A stretch of 64,000 nucleotides of DNA from Rhabdonatronobacter sediminivivens (GTDB lineage Bacteria > Pseudomonadota > Alphaproteobacteria > Rhodobacterales > Rhodobacteraceae). Each line of letters opens with the position of its first letter. Position 1 is the stretch's first letter. Location: the NCBI RefSeq assembly GCF_013415485.1, contig NZ_JACBXS010000006.1:89086-153085 (forward strand), read 5' to 3'. The notes under the pieces were generated by a model. That model saw nothing but the letters and a program-made list of their open reading frames with translations, did no database searches and had not been told where the DNA came from. This document shows positions 59,487-64,000 of this stretch, piece after piece. The translations under genes were made by a program, and so were the position numbers.

Positions 59487-62279
59487 ATGTCGCACTGGTC
59501 CCTGACACGCTGTCCGATTCCCCATGACCCCGAAGCCGGGGCCGAGGCCCGCGCCCTGTTCCCCGACCTGCCCGCCGATCTGGCCGGGCTGATCGAGGGT
59601 GCCGCCGGGTGCAGCCCCTATCTGAAGGGCCTGATGGGCCATGAACGCGACTGGCTGCCCGGTGCGCTGGCCGATGATCCGGCGGCGGTGCTGGCCGCCG
59701 AACTGGCCGCGCTGGACCCCGAAGACAGCGCGCTCGCCGTCACGCTGCGCCGGGCCAAGCGCCGGGTGGCGCTGCTGGCGGCGCTGGCCGATCTGGGCGG
59801 CGTCTGGGACCTGGACCGCGTGACCGGCGCGCTGACCGATCTGGCCGATGCCGCCACCCGGACCGCCCTTGCGGCGGCGCTGGGCCATGAAATCCGCCGC
59901 CGCAAACTGCCCGGCGCTGCCCCTGAAGATGCCGCCACCGGCGCGGGCATGGTGGTGCTGGCCATGGGCAAGATGGGCGCGCGGGAGCTGAATTATTCCT
60001 CGGACATCGACCTGATCTGCCTGTTCGATGAAACCCGCTTCGATGCCGATGACTACCATGACGCCCGCGCCGCCTTCATCCGCGCCACGCGCCGGATGTG
60101 CGCGCTGCTGTCAGATCACACCGGCGATGGCTATGTGTTCCGCACCGATCTGCGCCTGCGCCCGGACCCGTCGGTCACCCCGGTCTGCCTGTCGATGGAG
60201 GCCGCCGAGCGGTATTACGAATCCCTTGGCCGCACATGGGAGCGCGCGGCCTATATCAAGGCCCGCCCCTGCGCCGGGGACATCGCCGCCGGGCAGCGCT
60301 TCCTGCAGGCGCTGACCCCCTTCGTCTGGCGCCGCCATCTGGATTTCGCCGCCATCCAGGACGCCCATGACATGCGCCTGCGCATTCGCGCCCACAAGGG
60401 GCTGGGCGGCGCGCTGGTCCTGGACGGGCACAACATGAAGCTGGGCCGCGGCGGCATCCGAGAGATCGAGTTCTTCACCCAGACCCGGCAGATCATCGCC
60501 GGCGGGCGCGACCCTGACCTGCGATCCTCGCGGACCGAGGACGCGCTGGCCGCCCTGGCCGCAAAGGGCTGGGTGCCCGCCGATGTGGCGCGCGAACTGG
60601 CCGAAAACTACCGCCACCACCGTGAGGTCGAGCATCGTCTGCAGATGATCCAGGACGCCCAGACCCAGACCCTGCCCAACGCGCCCGAGGGGTTCGACCG
60701 GCTGGCGCGTTTCATGGGCGCAGGGGATACCGACCGCTGGCGCAAGCGGCTCAAGACCCGTCTGGCCCGGGTGCATGACCTGACCGAAGGGTTCTTTGCC
60801 CCCGGCACCGAGACCGCGCCCGAACCGGAACTGTCCGAGTCCGCGCAGAAGATCGTGTCCGGCTGGCGCGCCTTTGCCGCGCTGCGCTCGGACCGCGCGC
60901 AGCAGATCTTTGACCGCCTGCGCCCCGAAATCCTGCGCCGAATGCAGCAGGCCGCAAACCCCGAAGAGGCGCTGATCCAGTTTGACCATTTCCTGGGCGG
61001 TCTGCCCGCGGGGGTGCAGATATTTTCCCTGTTCGAGGCCAACCCCCAGCTGATCGACCTGCTGGTGGATATCTGCGCCACCGCGCCCCGGCTGGCGGCC
61101 TATCTGTCGCGCAATTCGGGCGTGCTGGATGCGGTGATCGGCGGTGATTTCTTCGCGCCCTGGCCCGGCACCGCGGCGCTTGGCGCGGACCTGTCGGCGC
61201 GGCTGAAGGGTGTCGATGATTACGAACGCAAGCTGGATGGCGCGCGGGTCTGGGCGCGGGAATGGCATTTCCGCATCGGCGTGCACCACCTGCGCGGGCT
61301 GATCGACGCGGCCGAGGCCGGGGCCCAGTATGCGCAACTGGCCGAGGCCACGCTTGCCGCGCTCTGGCCGCATGTGGTGGCCGAATTCGCGCGCAAGCAC
61401 GGTCCGCCGCCGGGGCGGGGGGCGGTGGTGCTGGGCATGGGCTCGCTGGGGGCGGCGCGGCTGAATGCGGCGTCGGATCTGGATCTGATCGTGATCTATG
61501 ACCCCGCGGGCGCCGAAGGCTCGGACGGACCCCGCCCGCTGGGCGCGCGGCCCTATTACGCGCGGCTGACCCAGGCCTTTGTCACCGCGATCTCGGCCCC
61601 CATGGCCGGTGGGCGGCTCTATGAGGTGGACATGCGGCTGCGCCCTTCGGGGCGGCAGGGGCCGGTGGCGACCTCGCTCGATGCCTTTCGCAACTACCAG
61701 CAGACCGAGGCCTGGACCTGGGAGCATCTGGCCCTGACCCGTGCGCGCCGCGTCGCCGGATGCGCCGATCTGGGCGCCGAGGTCGAGGCATTTCGCCGCG
61801 CGCTGCTGCCAGAGAAGGGGCGCGGGGCGGAGGTGCGCGCCGATGTCGCCGCCATGCGCGCCCGCCTGGCCGAGGCCAAGCCGGGCGACAGCCGCTGGGA
61901 GGCCAAGGACGGCCCCGGGCGGTTGCAGGATATCGAACTCGCCGCCCAGACCTGCGCGCTGCTGGCCGGTAGCCACGCCCACCGGGTCGAGGCGCAACTG
62001 CTGGCCGGACGCCGCGCCGGGGTGCTGGACCCGACCGCCGAAGCCGCGTTGCTGGAGGCGTACCGCCTGTGCTGGCGGATGCAGTGCTCCAGCCGACTGC
62101 TGGCCGACCGCGTGGGCGACCCGCAGGCGCTGGGGCAGGGCGGGCAGGCGCTGATCCTTCGCGAAACCGGCGCCGCCGATCTGGAGGCCCTGGCGCAGGC
62201 CCTGCAGGCGCAGGCCAGGGGCGCGGCGGCGGTGATTGCGGAAATGCTGGACAGTGCGCCCGCCACGGGGCAATCCTGA
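59487..62279 (+). CDS. glnE: Glutamine synthetase adenylyltransferase/deadenylase
   Basis: A 930-residue bifunctional enzyme that controls glutamine synthetase by adding or removing AMP in response to PII and glutamine. Two nucleotidyltransferase domains are seen: the deadenylase-type at about 155-180 (GKMGARELNYSSDIDL) and the adenylase at about 645-670 (GMGSLGAARLNAASDLDLI), each followed by a helical regulatory domain. I start at ATG 59487; the frame is open from 59352, but the extra residues show no similarity. Confidence 0.95.
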   Translation: MSHWSLTRCPIPHDPEAGAEARALFPDLPADLAGLIEGAAGCSPYLKGLMGHERDWLPGALADDPAAVLAAELAALDPEDSALAVTLRRAKRRVALLAALADLGGVWDLDRVTGALTDLADAATRTALAAALGHEIRRRKLPGAAPEDAATGAGMVVLAMGKMGARELNYSSDIDLICLFDETRFDADDYHDARAAFIRATRRMCALLSDHTGDGYVFRTDLRLRPDPSVTPVCLSMEAAERYYESLGRTWERAAYIKARPCAGDIAAGQRFLQALTPFVWRRHLDFAAIQDAHDMRLRIRAHKGLGGALVLDGHNMKLGRGGIREIEFFTQTRQIIAGGRDPDLRSSRTEDALAALAAKGWVPADVARELAENYRHHREVEHRLQMIQDAQTQTLPNAPEGFDRLARFMGAGDTDRWRKRLKTRLARVHDLTEGFFAPGTETAPEPELSESAQKIVSGWRAFAALRSDRAQQIFDRLRPEILRRMQQAANPEEALIQFDHFLGGLPAGVQIFSLFEANPQLIDLLVDICATAPRLAAYLSRNSGVLDAVIGGDFFAPWPGTAALGADLSARLKGVDDYERKLDGARVWAREWHFRIGVHHLRGLIDAAEAGAQYAQLAEATLAALWPHVVAEFARKHGPPPGRGAVVLGMGSLGAARLNAASDLDLIVIYDPAGAEGSDGPRPLGARPYYARLTQAFVTAISAPMAGGRLYEVDMRLRPSGRQGPVATSLDAFRNYQQTEAWTWEHLALTRARRVAGCADLGAEVEAFRRALLPEKGRGAEVRADVAAMRARLAEAKPGDSRWEAKDGPGRLQDIELAAQTCALLAGSHAHRVEAQLLAGRRAGVLDPTAEAALLEAYRLCWRMQCSSRLLADRVGDPQALGQGGQALILRETGAADLEALAQALQAQARGAAAVIAEMLDSAPATGQS

Positions 62280-62309
62280 GCGCCGCAGCATCAGGCAACA
62301 GGACCGCCC

Positions 62310-62582
62310 ATGGACCCGCAACAGGCCGACCCCAAGGGGCTTATCCGCGAAAGCTACAGGATTGACGGGATCACCGATGCCGAATGCCGGTCGATCCTGA
62401 TCGACTGGGCGCTCAGCCTGCCAGCGGGCGCGGCCCAGTCAGACGCCATCGACGCGCTGCTGGCACACTACGGCACCGAGGCACCGGACCACCCGATGAC
62501 CGCGCTGCTGCGCGAAGGTCAGAGCCCCGGCACCCCAACCCGCCGCCGCGGCGGCCGCGCGGCGCGCGTGTCCGGAGGGTAA
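62310..62582 (+). CDS. Small conserved protein of unknown function
   Basis: A 90-residue acidic-to-basic protein: helical (AECRSILIDWALSLPAG, IDALLAHYG) with an Arg-rich C-terminal tail. It is 30 bp behind glnE, so it is probably co-transcribed. I know comparable small genes only as uncharacterised in Rhodobacterales. Function unknown. Confidence 0.65.
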   Translation: MDPQQADPKGLIRESYRIDGITDAECRSILIDWALSLPAGAAQSDAIDALLAHYGTEAPDHPMTALLREGQSPGTPTRRRGGRAARVSGG

Positions 62583-62734
62583 CACCCCGGTTTGCGGGCC
62601 GGAACGGAGGGCGGGTTTGCGGGCGAAGCCATCGTTCCCGAACCTCAGGGCCTTGCCTGCTTGCAAGAGGCCTTGATTGCCCGGAGAGTGGTGGTGCAAT
62701 GGCGTTTTTGCGCGGGCAGAGGGATTGAAAGCAC

Positions 62735-63364
62735 ATGCCGATGGAAACCTATCTCATCTACCTGGCCGCAGTTGCCGTTTTCTTTGCGACACCGCCCGAC
62801 ACCAGCCAACTCCTTGTCATTTCAAACAGTATTCGCCATGGGTTGCGCCGAAGCGCCTACACCATTGTGGGCGACCTGAGCGCAAATTGCCTCCAGATGA
62901 CAGCGGCCGCATTCGGTTTGGCTGCAATCATTGCAACATCCGCGACCGCTTTCATCTGGATAAAGTGGCTCGGCGTTGCCTATCTGGTCTGGATCGGACT
63001 GCAGCTGATCCTGTCAAAGGACCATTCCACTGAGGCTGAGGCGAATGCGTCCGGTGGGGCGTTTCATCTTTTCAAGCAAGGCTTTGTTGTTTCAATGGCC
63101 AACCCGTTCGCGGTCGTTTTCTTTGGCGCTCTGTTTCCGCAATTCATCGATCCCGCATCCCCTGTCTTGCCGCAACTCTTCATCCTTGGTTTGACCTATA
63201 TCGTGGTCGATGGCGTGATCCTGCTGCTGTGGGGCTGGACAGGTATTCGTGCGGCCACAGCGCTGAAACGGTTTTCGTTCAACATTGTCAACAAGGTCTG
63301 CGGCAGCCTCATGATCGGTGCCGGGGTGTTGCTGGCAACTCGGGACTTGCAGCCGCAGCGTTAA
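62735..63364 (+). CDS. LysE/RhtB-family exporter, 3' end set by inserted element
   Basis: A 209-residue amino-acid exporter family protein with six predicted helices. The N-terminal block FFATPPDTSQLLVISNSIRHG is the LysE/RhtB signature with an unusual PPDTSQ in place of the common PGP segment. Length is within the family range, but the stop codon (63362-63364) lies inside the left inverted repeat of the downstream element, so the original C-terminus may have been changed by the insertion. Its lower GC and codon use differ from the neighbours. An alternative start is 62741. Confidence 0.85.
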   Translation: MPMETYLIYLAAVAVFFATPPDTSQLLVISNSIRHGLRRSAYTIVGDLSANCLQMTAAAFGLAAIIATSATAFIWIKWLGVAYLVWIGLQLILSKDHSTEAEANASGGAFHLFKQGFVVSMANPFAVVFFGALFPQFIDPASPVLPQLFILGLTYIVVDGVILLLWGWTGIRAATALKRFSFNIVNKVCGSLMIGAGVLLATRDLQPQR

Positions 63365-63642
63365 CAGGCTGCTGAAGAAGTCGTCTACCTCCTGTTTTTC
63401 AGGCAAGCGACCGGGAAACTGTTCCTCGGCACGCTTTCCACAAGCTCGGCCGACCATCAAGGGGCTTACGCGGCCCCGCCGGGGCCTCGGTCCCCTTGAT
63501 CCCGGGAGGGCGCATTGCAACGCTGCAAAAAGCTTAGCGCATGGAGGGGCTTGGCTGGCATGAACCGCAGCAAACCCAAGGCCCCAACGCGCCCACCCGT
63601 CGCCATTGTCGCGCCCAATCTTCTTTTTCAGCAACCTGTTAA
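63361..63642. mobile_element. 282-bp element with 20-bp terminal inverted repeats (MITE or IS remnant)
   Basis: The left end TTAACAGGCTGCTGAAGAAG (63361-63380) and the right end, read on the other strand, TTAACAGGTTGCTGAAAAAG (63642-63623), match at 18 of 20 bases. The ends resemble those of IS1182- or IS5-type elements. The interior holds no transposase gene, so it is non-autonomous. Confidence 0.75.
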
Positions 63643-63651
63643 AGCTGCATC

Positions 63652-63933
63652 ATGAAGCAGATCAGCTATACGCTGGCCAATCTGCAGACCTACGATCGCG
63701 CCAATGCTGCGCTGGCGGCGGGCGCGGAGGCGTTGATCCCAGCGGACCATGCGAACCGCCTGCAGAACGGCGAAAACGCCCTGCGCGCCTTGGCTGGTGC
63801 TCTTTCGGTTCGTCTGGATGACCTGAGCGGTAAGGCCAGCCCATTGCGGGCATGGGGGAGGCGCGCCGTCTGCGGGGATGTCCCGATGAATGTTGAAATC
63901 GGGTCGGGGCAGCGCTGCCGGGGTCATGGTTAG
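63652..63933 (+). pseudogene. Remnant of an HTH (antitoxin-type) regulator
   Basis: A 93-residue frame. Residues 1-46 (QTYDRANAALAAGAEALIPA, then RLQNGENALR) look like the N-terminus of Xre-type antitoxins, and ALAGALSVRLDDL looks like the usual end of such a domain. The helix-turn-helix between them (about 40 residues) is missing, and an unrelated tail follows. This indicates an internal deletion. No toxin gene is visible next to it. The end overlaps the converging partial gene. Confidence 0.55.
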
Positions 63934-64000
63934 GCGGCCTCTGCGGTCTGGTCAACGACGGTGATGCCCGGCTCCCGATGTTTCAGAAGCGCGGCCTTGA
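63930..64000 (-). CDS. C-terminal end of an unidentified gene
   Basis: On the minus strand the frame runs from the window edge to a TAA at 63930-63932, encoding the last 22 residues (KAALLKHREPGITVVDQTAEAA). Nothing else of the gene is inside the window. It may belong to a transposon or toxin gene in view of the surrounding remnants, but this cannot be judged. Confidence 0.35.
   Translation of the reverse strand, partial: KAALLKHREPGITVVDQTAEAA

Noticed and set aside
1..64000. tRNA, rRNA, prophage, CRISPR-Cas, or known defence islands
   Set aside because: None were recognised on either strand; the only mobile traces are at 63.3-64 kb.

Overview
This 64 kb window is chromosomal DNA of a GC-rich alphaproteobacterium of the Rhodobacterales (Rhodobacter/Roseobacter relatives). 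Evidence: a 407-residue C4-pathway 5-aminolevulinate synthase, a bacterial phosphatidylcholine synthase, an alphaproteobacterial LexA box (GTTC-N7-GTTC), FnrL-type boxes, and a DUF1127 gene followed by CCUCCUCCC-loop hairpins of the CcsR/cuckoo sRNA type next to an mraZ gene with a long leader. Most of the window is dense housekeeping sequence with many 1-22 bp gene overlaps.

Layout. 0-9 kb: end of an unidentified gene, tRNA hydroxylase trhO, NAD salvage pair pncA-pncB, sufE, two lipoproteins, a solitary SOS-controlled imuA-like gene, an aldo/keto reductase, a HAD phosphatase and an RNA methyltransferase. 9-14.6 kb: a glycan locus with a GT2 glycosyltransferase, a helical protein of unknown role, a sulfotransferase and a 724-residue protein with a C-terminal DXD sugar transferase. 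14.6-20.7 kb: scpAB, then ispG, rodZ and hemA on the minus strand; a 15-bp tandem repeat and an Fnr box precede hemA. 20.8-24.4 kb: M20 peptidase, the rpsF-rpsR-rplI ribosomal operon, then an array of eight CCUCCUCCC-loop hairpins, apparently four two-hairpin sRNAs, behind a ccaF1-like DUF1127 gene.

24.6-32.9 kb: mrp, a 700-bp gap holding a probable UpsM-like mraZ leader, and a division/cell-wall (dcw) cluster mraZ-rsmH-ftsL-ftsI-murE-mraY that lacks murF and stops after mraY. 32.9-44.6 kb, minus strand: a CxxC carboxymuconolactone-decarboxylase family protein behind a perfect Fnr box, a DUF938 methyltransferase, an FAD oxidoreductase, and a seven-gene run of xanthine dehydrogenase (xdhABC) with a BMP-type nucleoside ABC transporter, which looks like one purine uptake and oxidation unit. 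44.8-62.6 kb: dnaE, pcs, xerC with a DUF484 gene, a transaldolase-like aldolase, priA, a fused acetate kinase/PduL phosphotransacylase, an SLC13/RCK transporter, a DMT transporter, a YmdB-type phosphodiesterase and glnE. 62.6-64 kb is a more mobile edge: a LysE-type exporter ending inside a 282-bp inverted-repeat element, then a decayed HTH gene and the tail of another gene.

Three families of GC-rich intergenic repeat are scattered through the window, mostly at gene ends. One copy lies in frame inside xdhA and encodes a linker. All positions and motifs were read by eye; no database search or folding program was run.
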